DNA of 64,000 bases. It comes from Cyathus striatus (taxonomy: Eukaryota > Basidiomycota > Agaricomycetes > Agaricales > Nidulariaceae). Position 1 is the first letter of the stretch, and every line of letters begins with the position of its first letter. The notes beneath the pieces are model-generated. The model had not been told where the DNA came from. It worked only from the letters and a program-made list of their open reading frames with translations, and made no database searches. The translations under genes were made by a program, and so were the position numbers. Below, one piece after another: positions 45,300-56,000 of the stretch. The stretch spans positions 992,001 to 1,056,000 of the forward strand of contig JAOVFP010000017.1 of the NCBI GenBank assembly GCA_025738555.1, given 5' to 3'.

Positions 45300-45900
45300 T
45301 GTTACACTTTTTCCATCTCAACCCCACCAGAGCACCTCTTTTCCACATGACCCTTCTATTTATATCTTTTTACTTACTTATCCCTTTCCATTTATAACTA
45401 CATACTTACTCATCATTCCTGACCCCGCTCCTCTGGTTTGTCATACTACAAGCACAGACTTTTCTTATCTCCTTGGACTCATTTACTGATACTGCTGCGC
45501 AGTGCTGTGCATTTATTTATAGACCTCTGCCAAGTCATGGCAAGTCATGGACTTTATTTATAGTAACATACCTTCTGTGAACGGACCATGCTTCTTTTGT
45601 ATAAATAGCTCATGTACTCTGATCAAGCTTCTTCAGCTTGATCTTAGTTTAGCTATCATCCAATATAGCTGGCTAATCCCCTCTATCCTCTTTGAGACCA
45701 CCTCAGATCCAGAACACCACTACTTCATTCCTGCTCTTCAAGTGTTACTGTGAAGACACCACTAAGTTCATTAGTGTATAACTTATGTTATAACTGTTTA
45801 GACTTTGATTTTGTCATATGACTTACAATTGTAGTGACAAGTCATGTGATTATTATATCACAAGACAGAAGACATCACGAGACCAGCTCGGATCATAACA
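45300..45900 (+). repeat. 3' LTR of element 3
   Basis: 601 bp, the same length as the 5' LTR. Reciprocal TG/CA differences from the 5' LTR at 45325, 45346, 45480, 45508, 45757, 45812 and 45845 (22745 bases from the matching site). Confidence 0.92.
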
Positions 45901-45905
45901 AATTA

Positions 45906-46592
45906 CATAGATGGTATCCAGAAGAAGCCAGCTCTGGCTCACTAGCTGCTACAGAAGGAGTAGGAGCTAAACAAACAAGTCAGAAATAAAAATAAATAAA
46001 TGAAAGAAACTCATGCTCAGGCAGGGGAGTAATTTTGTCTAATGGAACAATGATATCTACTCCATCAAAGAATTTGCAGCACTTGGAAGCTGGTGCAAAG
46101 GTGGTAAAAGTCTTGGGAGCAACTTTGCATTTGCCAGTGGCAATAGCAGACAAATTGAGCTGGGGGGAAACATTGTCTTCTAAAAATAAAGCATTAGCAT
46201 TAGCAAAATTGGATGAAAAGAAACAGGAGACTTACCAAGGAGCTCATCCTCTTCTTTGGAAGCAGGGGAAGGAGGGGCAGTAGAAATGTCCAGGGTCAAG
46301 AATAGAGTATCAGGATGGGTGGGAGGTGCCATGGGAAGATCAGCCTTGGGGAAAAGGGGAGAAGTTAAAGTCTTGGCTGCAGCTTCAGCCTCAGCTTCAA
46401 GATGACATGTCACATGGCTTCTGCCTCCTCAGCAACCTGATGTGCCCCTACTTCTGCATGTTGCACTGACACCTTAGCTCTTGCCTTAGAAATCACCTCT
46501 GCTCTGGCACATGACACTGCTTCAGCTGCGGCCTTCACAGCAATGGCCTCACATTGGGCTAAGTCTTCTGGAGAGATTTCAATGTCAGACAT
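45906..46592 (-). pseudogene. Gene H, 5' part
   Basis: Starts at ATG 46592 with an Ala/Glu-rich, probably coiled N-terminus (CEAIAVKAAAEAVSCARAE). A frame change near 46410 separates this from HLEAEAEAAAKTL. Introns lie at 46235-46180 (GTAAGT...TAG) and about 46014-45967. The second intron's donor reads ATGAGT instead of GTGAGT directly after a C, which would be a CpG-to-CpA loss. Exon 45966-45906 runs into element 3 at SSGYHLCN. The continuation lies at 22549. Unknown function, and now certainly non-functional. Confidence 0.5.
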
Positions 46593-46654
46593 AACAAGAG
46601 GAAGATAGAAAGCAGTGGGATAAAAGTATAGTAGGGGGAGGCAAAATTTACTTT

Positions 46655-46779
46655 ACCCAGAAGTATCCTGTATTCAAGTCTTACCCACCAAGCACTGTCT
46701 TAGTGAGCACCTGTGGTGTGAGTGAAATAGACTGACTATATTTTAATTTACATTATGTTGCACTAAACTAGGTACTTTA
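46655..46779. repeat. Right direct repeat flanking gene H
   Basis: Matches 21798-21919 (ACCCAGAAG...GGTACTTTA) in the same orientation, just upstream of the gene H start. Confidence 0.6.
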
Positions 46780-46809
46780 ATTCCACTCACTCTGAGCTCT
46801 TTACACTTA

Positions 46810-47985
46810 GCCAGGTATTCTGTACGGATCCGCGCGGAATCCGTATGGAATTTTCAGAATCTGTGCGGAATCTGCACAGATTTTTTCTTTTTGGCAGAGG
46901 TTTTTTTGGGTCTGTACAGATTCTGCACAGATTCTGCACAGAATCAAAAATTCCGTGCGGATTCCACAGAATTCCACATTACAGACCTGAAAAATTCTGT
47001 ACAGAATCTTATTATACTTATTTCCTTATAGAAAATTACAATAGAAAATTGTGTGATACTAAGCACTAAGTGTGACACTCTCCATTAAGCATGACACTAT
47101 ACATTGATTGTGACACTAAGTGTTGAGTGTGACACTAAGGGTTAAGCGTGACACTAAGCATTGAGTGTGACACTAAGGGTTGAGTGTGACACTCTGCATT
47201 AAGCATGACACTAAGGGTTGAGTGTGGGTTAAGCGTGATACTAAGTGTTGAGTGTGACACTAAGGGTTAAGCGTGACACTAAGCATTGAGTGTGACACTA
47301 AGTGTTGAGTGTGACACTAAGGGTTGAATGTGACACTATGTGTTAAGCGTGACACTAAGCGTTAAGCGTGACACTAAGCGTTAAGCGTGACACTAAGCGT
47401 TAAGCGTGACACTAAGCGTTAAGCATGACACTAAGCGTTAAGCGTGACACTAAGCGTTAAGCGTGACACTAAGCGTTAAGCGTGACACTAAGCGTTAAGC
47501 GGGTTGAGTGTGACACTAAGCATTGAGTGTGACACTAAGGGTTGAGTGTGACAATAAGCATTGAGTGTGACACTATGCATTGAGTGTGACACTATACATT
47601 AAGTGTGATACTAAGTGTTGAGTGTGACACTATGCATTGAGTGTGATACTATACATTAAACATGACACTATGTATTGAGCATGATACTATATATTGAGTG
47701 TATCACAGATTTCATGTAGTGTCACACTTGACACCTGTGACAAGGCAGCAATGCATGAATCCACACAGAATCCATGCAGAATATGTATGGAATCCATATA
47801 GAATAATCACCTCTAATAATAATAGCTAGTATATAAATTCTGTATGGTATCTATACAGGTCTGTACGGGTCTGTACAGATCTGCACGGAATCCGCACGGA
47901 TCCGTACAGAATTTTCGGATGCCGTGTGGATTCCGTACAGATCTGTGCAGATCCATACAGATCCGTACAGACCTCTTGGGGGAGT
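46810..47985. mobile_element. Inverted-repeat element with satellite core
   Basis: Both ends (46810-47010 and 47850-47985) are built of short, degenerate units such as CTGTACGGATCCGCGCGGAA and GAATCCGTACAGATC. Read in reverse complement the right end aligns with the left (CTGTACGGATCC...GGATTCCG). The centre is a 19-bp satellite. No gene. It may be a MITE-like element with expanded terminal arrays. Exact ends and duplications are not defined. Confidence 0.5.
47065..47705. repeat. 19-bp tandem satellite
   Basis: The unit is close to GCGTGACACTAAGCGTTAA. Roughly thirty units, most regular at 47340-47500. Variants differ mainly at CG against TG or CA (GCGTGACAC, GTGTGACAC, GCATGACAC), again CpG decay within the array. 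Confidence 0.85.
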
Positions 47986-48518
47986 GTAAATTACTGCTCA
48001 CTCTCATGCATTGATGGTGATTGTGTTGTGCTTCTTCTATTATCACACTCACAGTGAGCACATATTTTGTACATTCTTCTGTCATTCTTAGATTATTCCT
48101 GTGATTTTTTATCACAATAAGAAGTTATTTCATATGTGATATAGTATCTTAGTTGCAAAAACATGCTGTAGTGTACTTACAGGAAATTTTAAATGAATAA
48201 TGATAATTTACTGACAAAGCATTTAATATACATTCATATTCACAAAAAAAAATTGGAAGGAGTCTCCCAAGAACTCAACCAGAAATAAAAATAATGGGTG
48301 CTAACTGCTTATAACAATGACAAGGAATATGAATGCTATCTTGATCATTCAGAGAGCATTAATCTAGTGATCCATAGTGGTGATGGAATGTCTGTGCAAA
48401 TCAGGGTAATTTACATTTTCAAGTTACAGTTTAAGTTACAAAGTTAAGTTTCAGCCAAGTGCCAGCCAAGTTCCATTCAAGTTCCATTCAAGTCACTGGT
48501 AACTAGAAAGTCAATAGC
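47986..48518. other. Intergenic stretch downstream of the NLR gene
   Basis: AT-rich, no gene. A short AGTTCCATTCA repeat occurs near 48468-48490. Confidence 0.4.
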
Positions 48519-48637
48519 CCATGTGGATACACCTTAATCCACAACTGCTTAGCATCTGCACATTTTCTGAGATGTCAATAAGTACTTGCCAAGTTATTCA
48601 TGCTTTTGAGTGTGTATGAACACTCCATACTAAAAAT
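48519..48637 (-). repeat. Decayed TPR unit beyond the NLR stop codon
   Basis: Translation past the stop gives IFSMEC, then LKSMNNLAST and HLRKCADAKQLWIKV, an obvious relative of the TPR unit. The stop is a TGA in GE*IFSME where other units have ERILGKE, so CGA to TGA cut the array short. Confidence 0.7.
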
Positions 48638-51600
48638 TCATTCCCCAATATCTAGCACCTGAATCTGTAACTGCTCAGCATCTCCATATTTTCCAAGGCA
48701 TAAAAAAGTGTATGTCAAGCTACTCATGCTTGAGAGTGTATCAGGATGCTCCTTGCCAAGAATTCTTTCATTCATATCCAGTACCTGAATCTGCAACTGC
48801 TCAGCATCTCCATATTTTCCAAGGTGTAAAAAAGTGTATGCCAAGTTACTCATGCTTTTGAGTGTGTTTGGATGCTCCTTGCCAAGAATTCTTTCACTCA
48901 TATCCAGTACCTGAATCTGCAACTGCTCAGTATCTGCCGACTTTCCTAGCTCTGAGAAAGTGATTGCCAAGTTATCCATGCTTGAGAGTGTGTCAGGATG
49001 CTCCATGCCAAGAATTCTTTCTCTCATATTCAGCACCTGAATCTGCAACTGCTCAGCATCTGCCCACTTTTCTAGCTCTGAGAAAGTGATTGCCAAGTTA
49101 TTCATGCATTTGAGTGTGCTTGGATGCTCCTTGCCAAGAATTCTTTCACTCATATCCAGTACCTGAATCTGCAACTGCTCAGCATCTGCCCATTTTCCTA
49201 GGTGTGAGAAAGTGCTTGCCAAGTTACTCACACTTTTGAATGTGTCTGAATGTCCCTGGCCAAGAATTCTTTCACTTATATCCAGTACCTGAATCTGCAA
49301 CTGCTCAGCATCTGCCCATTTTCCTAGGTGTGAGAAAGTGCTTGCCAAATTACTCACACTTTTGAATGTGTCTGGATGCTCCTGGCCAAGAATTCTTTCA
49401 CTCATATCCAGTACCTGAATCTGCAGCTGCTCAGCATCTGCCCACTTTCCTAGGTGTGAGAAAGTGCTTGCCAAGTTACTCATGCTTTTGAGTGTGTTTG
49501 GATGCTCCTTGCCAAGAATTCTTTCATTTATATCCAGCACCTGAATCTGCAATTGCTCAGCATCTGCCCACTTTCCTAGCTCTGAGAAAGTGATTGCCAA
49601 GTTATTCATGCATTTGGGTGTGTTGGAATGCTCCTTGCCAAAAATTCTTTCACTCATATCCAGTACCTGAATCTGCAACTGCTCAGCATCTGCCCATTTT
49701 CCTAGGTGTGAGAAAGTGCTTGCCAAGTTATCCATGCTTGAGAGTGTGTTTGGATGTTCCTGGCCAAGAATTCTTTCTCTCATATCCAGCACCTGAATCT
49801 GCAGCTGCTCAGCATCTGCCCTTTTACCCTGATACCAGTATGTCAATGCAAGCTCAGCAATTATTGATAGTGTTTCACTTAGTTTAAATGTGATATCTGA
49901 ATCCATCTCTTTGATTGACTTCAGGTACATTTCATTCATGAACTTTAAACCTTTTGATATATTTTTAACCTCTCCTACTAGTTTCTCAAGATGTATACAT
50001 GCAATTTTAACTCTGTATTCTTCTTCCAAGTTGTATTTTCCATTATGATTTAATAAGAATGCTAAAATTCTGAATATATCATCATAATATGTTTTTTGCT
50101 TATTGTTTTGTCACTTTTGAAAGTTCCAAGGATGTGAGATAGTAGACTACTTATGTACATATATTCTTCTGCAGTGTCTTCTGTTGAAACTGAACTTACT
50201 ATTATTGCTTTAGCATTTAGATTCCATAACCATTTTTCATCAATAGATAATCTATCTTGACAATATGTATGCACCAGTGGGTGTATACTATATAATGATT
50301 TTGTTCTGGTTTTCTTTATTAATGAAAATGAAAGAAGAACTTCAATGCTCTCTGTAAAGATCCAGTCATTCCACTCTCCATATTCATTCATATTTAAAAA
50401 TTTAACATCCATTGAGGCTAAATATGAAGGTATATTATCATTTATGTACAAGTCTTTGTTCACTGAATAGTTCTTTGCAGCTCTCTCAAAAATTGATTCA
50501 GATATCTTTTCATAGTGAAAAAATGCACATATGTTTAAAAGTATCATAGCATATGTTGCTGCTGCTTTGCTGCCTTCTTTTTCTTTGTCATTTGACATTT
50601 CCAATATGGTTTGAAATGAAATTTCCCAAGTCCTATAAACTGATTTGTTGTATCCTGATGCACCTTTAAATTTTTCATGACGCAAGATCTTGGGTCTATA
50701 TTTATTATAGAGTTTCATAAAATCACCAAATTCACATTGAACTTGAGCTATATAAGCTCCAGCCATATCAATTGCCAATGGTAGATAATGTAATTTCTGA
50801 ACTATAGTTTTTGATTCTTCCAAGTATTGTTTTGAATTCTTGTCAACACCACTTGTTTTGAACAGAAGGTCAATGGCCACCTCTTCACTCATTTCAGATA
50901 CCTCTAGAGAGTTCTTATGTGTTGTAATTCTTTTTAAAGCAGGATTTCTGCTTGTAATCACAATATTCCCCACATTTCCAGGGGGGAGAAACTTTTCAAT
51001 TAGTTCAGGAGACCCATCAGCATTGTCAAAGATCATGAGCCATTCAGACTTAATATTAGAAATCCACTTAAGCACAACAGCAGAAGAGAAAGAAGATGCA
51101 TAGGTTCCTGAAGTAGAAGTCATCTTGTATATTTCTTTGAGACTTTGAACAATTGTATCCTCTGATGTTGCATCAATCCAAAAGGTATAGGTATATCTAT
51201 CACAATTTTTAGTCTTTTATATATGGTGATGATATAAGATATATGCTCACTGGCCAGCCATCTCATCATTAAATTTCATGCAAATTTGGGTCTTCCCAAT
51301 TCCACCCATTCCATGCAACAAAAACATTTTTCTCTCAGAAGTATTTCCAGGTCCAAAGTATTCATGAAGTTTTTCAAGGTACTTTTCTTGACCAACAAAA
51401 TATTGAGAAGTTCGGGCTGCAGTAGATCGAAGTGGGGAAAGTGGTTCAGCATAAGTTGGTTGATTGTAGATCAGATTCTGTAAAGTGGGGTGGGATCTGT
51501 AAGATAAGAGTTGAAAACTTCAATGAGACATTGTGTGAACTACCTGAGTATTAATTGTCATATAATCATTCATATCAGCGTGCTGGATTACAAAGTCATG

Positions 51601-51666
51601 AGCATTTGCAAATGGTCCGCTGCCTGTTCCAGATTCCTTGGATATGATTCTGTGTGAAGGGTGCAT
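48638..51666 (-). pseudogene. NB-ARC/TPR NOD-like receptor gene with one frameshift
   Basis: Exon 1, 51666-51544, encodes a short N-terminal segment (GSGPFANAHDFVIQHADMND) of the type found before fungal STAND ATPases. Exon 2, 51477-51251, holds the P-loop GMGGIGKTQ. Exon 3, from 51196, continues the NB-ARC: FWIDATSEDT, WLMIFDNAD (Walker B), GNIVITSRNP, HYLPLAIDMAGAYIA. The introns are 66 and 54 nt. Nine full 42-residue TPR units (GKWADAEQLQIQVLDMSERI type) and a partial tenth follow. A 1-nt frame change lies near 50095-50105 at an A run; without it KQKTYYDDIFRI joins the two parts. Such proteins sense non-self or partner signals in the cytoplasm. The frameshift may be a real mutation or a sequence error. 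Confidence 0.85.
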
Positions 51667-52489
51667 TTTGGCAGTTCAATTTGATGGGTGGTTCGAGCTG
51701 ATTGATTAGAGCGTGTTTCATATACACTGAGGTGTGGTGCAGCATTCATAATCAGTCTAATTTTAGATTTAACAGCCTTATCCTTCTGTGAATGTGCAGA
51801 TGTTCATGCATGCTCTTTATTATTAGGCCCATCGGTCAGGGTGACTGGTAGCAGGTGACCGCCATGTTGTACCCATGTAGTACATACTTAAAGCTCAGTC
51901 CATGTAGGTTGATGCGCATCACATTCTTATCTGCACGCTTGTCTTCCATGTGTTGACATTGATTGAAAGCTAACTCAGCGATGTAATTTCTGGGTATGTA
52001 CTCTTCCCAGCCCAACCCCACACATGACCATCAACAGCTCAGAGCATTATCCCTTGCTTCACGTCCTATTTTATCATCATTTTAGCCTGGAGCACTCGAA
52101 CGGTGTGGGGTACTCGCGCTGGATGTTAATCACCAGTTACATTGAATTCGAAGTATTCATCACCAACTAGCTTTTACTCCTCCTTGTAGTAAGGTGCTTG
52201 ATCTAACACGACGACATGTTCAGCAACAGCCTGTAGACGTGTATGTAATTCACAATGATACATGGTGTATCTAACGTTAATGGCTATCCCCGCAAGGTGA
52301 AGTCTCTCTCAACATCCTGTATGGGCGAATATCAAGTTGATCGCCACCCTGCCCCAATCCCATACATATACTATCCACCTCCTCCGCTGCATTGTATCAA
52401 CCACCACATGTCGTGCATACCTTACTTAAAACTCACGAAAACAAAATAACAGCCCCGAGTTCACCTAATGACCACAATTAACTCCAGCC
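51667..52489. other. Intergenic region between NLR gene and hAT element
   Basis: No convincing gene. It contains the NLR promoter region on its left. Confidence 0.4.
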
Positions 52490-53091
52490 CAGTGTTGTGC
52501 GGGTCATCGACCCTTTTCTGAGGTCGAGTTGACGACCTTGCAGTAATATGTGGGTTATTACATAATGGTCGAGGGATTATGTCATGTGCACCTGGCCTTA
52601 CTCATGAGAAGTCGACCTTGGGCTTCAGTTAGATCTGGTCAGATATCTTTAGTTTTAAACTCCGCTGACAGCGAAGCGTCAAATGGTCAATGCATGTCGT
52701 GTCGAACCGCAAACGTTGAAGTTGCCTCGAAGTTAGCATCATCACTCTTCTCCCTCATCCTTTACTCTCAATTAATGATTCTGTTGGTATATATTAGTAC
52801 TCCATAAATCTGGTATTTTTCCAACCTTTTTCCTGAGGGTTTTTTGCTCACTCTTTTATAATTATAACTGTTATAACTAGTTCAATTATCAATAGAATCA
52901 ATTCTTCGAAGCATGCTCTGTGCAGTATTTCACCGACTAGTATCCAGATTACTGAGGTCTTTCCTATATTCAAGATTACCAGCTTGCTGATATGTTTCTC
53001 TGTATAAAATGGCAAGACTAACAACTTTAATGGGAGGTATTAGTCCTACTACCCCCAAACCTACCAGTCTTGTTATCATCGTTGCTCCTAC

Positions 53092-56000
53092 ATGGCTCCT
53101 GGTCGACCACGGAGGTGGTGGAGAAAAGAATTCGAAGATCATCCACGCTGGGGAGAGTCTGAACCACCTTCTCTGGAAGTGTACACCAGACCGGAGGTGC
53201 ACAATGGCAAAACAAGACTCTATTGCAAGGAGTGTCTTCAGGAAGATGTATCAAAGGTATGTTTTTTTGCGAAAATTTACATTTATCTACTGACATAAAC
53301 TCAGTTTGTAGAATACAATGAAAGGCTGGAGATGGAACGAGTGATAGAGAAAGCTAGAACATCATTGCAGATCAAATTGTTTTGTGAGTACTCACATCAG
53401 GAAATACCTAACATACATGATTAGCAGAAATAACTCTAATAAAGCATATATAAGTAATAAAAAGCAATAAAAAGCAATAAAAAGCGAATTTAAGTGAATT
53501 TAAGGACCATTAGTTGTTTTAGGCAAATTAGGATTGGCCCCCCTCTTATTTTTCCTAATTTCAACTTATTCCACCATATTTCAACCTATTCCACCATATT
53601 TCGACACATTTGCAAGAATAAGAATCATTTAAGAATGTTTTAGTACTGAATTAATTGATATATCTAACATGTTATTTCACAAATAAGTCAAAGAAATCAC
53701 TAGCATTGAAATGTACTAATACATGAACTACATAATAACTAACATAAATAAGATATATACATAAGCCACCATTCACTAACTAACATAACAGGTACACTAA
53801 CACTCATGTAACAGCAGTATGCAAGTGTTACGATACAACACCCTCAGTCACTTAACACAGCATATAACAATACACAAGAACAACCCACCTGCCACACCTC
53901 CTTTACCATTCAACACGCACTAAGAGCCCATTAATCATCACAACCTCTGTGGTTTCTGTGTGTGGTTGGCTCATGTGTGAAGTGATAAGCTGCTGGGTCT
54001 GTATTGATGACAATGCTGTATGAAGGAATGGGGAAAAGAGGGAAGGTAGTTCGTCTACTGCATGCTGCACTCCAATACAGGGAAGGCTTACCTGTCATCA
54101 ACTGTCTCGTCTAAGCATAGGAGCATAAGCTCGTTTTCCATCAGACCAGCAACGAAGTACAGAGTGAGAATAACGAGCAAAAAAAATTGAGGTGGACATA
54201 AGATGATGTGTCGAGAGGATGTTGATGCGTTGGAGAAGAGATAGTCGACGTAAGCAGGAGGCAAAGGAAATCTCTAGGCATAGTGAAGGAGAAGAGGGGA
54301 AGAGAGCAGAGGAGCGGTGGGGCAAAAGAGCAGGAGGGTAGAGGAAGAGGAGGGTAAGAATTGAAAGCGGTAACCATTTGGTTCAAGTTGAATTCAGGCT
54401 CCGACGTGCTATGCTGACACATTGACACGTTGATGACAATGTGGCAAATTCCGACTTGTCACATGACCGGATCAGACCGGTGTGAACGGAGTTTGGAATG
54501 ACTTCATGAAATTCTGACTCGTCAATGCAACATGCGTCAATGTGTTGCCCGAGAAGTTGGGTTTCACTGATTGGTCTTCTGTTAACTTATGTATGTGTGT
54601 TAAGTACTCACTCTTTGTATCCCTCTCCCCGCAAATTATGTATATAAATTACAACAGTTAAGTAACAACTACTAAGCACTACAACCTATTTACAAGCAGT
54701 ATAAGTTACTGTAAAAATCATATCTCAAAGATATGATTTTCACATAACACTAATGGTGGTCAAATTAAGTTGAACAAAGTACATTTTAGTGATTTATTAG
54801 TATTCCTTTTACTTAGAAACCATTATTCTGTCCTAACCCAATACTTTATTGTCTTAATATTTTTGCATTAGCTCAAATAAGCGAATTTTAGTACATATTT
54901 GGTACATATTAGATACAGTGCACCTTTTATTAGCTTAAATATACTAATGATCTCTAAATCTGGCTAACCCTAACTTATATACACTAATTATCTCTAAATT
55001 TAGCTAACTTTATTAATTTAGCCAGTTGGGAATTTCCTGATGCATTCAGTGTCTTTAATGTTTATACCCAATACTAACTACAGAAATAGTATTCAACTTA
55101 TCTAATAGCCTTCCTTATGGCGAAGTTGTTGTATCGACAAATCCACTTAGACAAGGATGGATTGAGTCTAGGACATCAACCCTTCTCAACCATCTTTGTG
55201 ACTGTAAATTTGTCAGTGATTCGGTAAAACAACATGCTATTGACGAAATTGAAGCACGAAGTGGTGGAAAGCGAGGTTATGATGCTGAAAGCACACCGCA
55301 TGCTCAACATGTGCAAGATACTCGTTACACACAGCCACTTCCACCACCAATCTTCATAGAAACATTGCAATATGGTGCACCTATATCTTCCGGCACTTAC
55401 AACTTCCCATCACACACTTCAAGCCACTCTACATTGATTCCCATATCACATTCCACATCCCCAACACCTTCTATGCACAGTAGCATCAGTACACGAAGCT
55501 CATCTCGTGCATCAGTCCGGAGTTACAGAGTTTCTGATGCTCATCATTCCACATCCAAGGCTGACTGGAATGAGGAACGACAGCACTCCTTTGAACACCA
55601 TATTGTTCGAATGACTGCATCATGCAGATTTCCTCTCAGCTGGGTGGACAATCCTTTGGTGCGAGATTTCTTTCATGAGTTTATTCCACATGCAAAAGGT
55701 CCATCGTGAAAAGTCCTTTCACAATGCCTTCTTCCTGCAGAACTGGAAAATATCAGGTCAGCAGCTAAAATAGCAGCAGCTGGAAACGAAGGGACTCTTC
55801 AAGGTGATGGCTGGACTGGTGAAAACCATCACCACTTTTTAGCTTTCATGGTTACCGTTAACCGAAAGGTAAGTGATAAATATATGCATGAAACAAGTGA
55901 ATGATGTCTAATTAAATATAATAATAGCTATATACGGTTGAATTACATGATACAACCATGGAGCATAAAACTGCTGACAATCTCCGCCAAAAAATTGAAG

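Larger units (their letters stand above)
22555..45900 (+). mobile_element. Gypsy element 3, chromodomain LTR retrotransposon interrupted by element 2
   Basis: LTRs of 601 bp each (22555-23155, 45300-45900), TGTTAC to ATAACA, with a perfect 5-bp AATTA duplication (22550-22554, 45901-45905). Contents: gag, protease, RT, RNase H, integrase with chromodomain, and a Cys-rich third ORF. Element 2 splits the RT. Excluding element 2 it is about 8.4 kb. Stops at expected Arg or Trp codons show it is dead. Chromodomain integrases define the chromovirus branch of Ty3/gypsy. Confidence 0.9.

Noticed and set aside
47065..47705. CRISPR-like array
   Set aside because: Units are contiguous 19-bp satellites with no unique spacers, in a eukaryotic genome.
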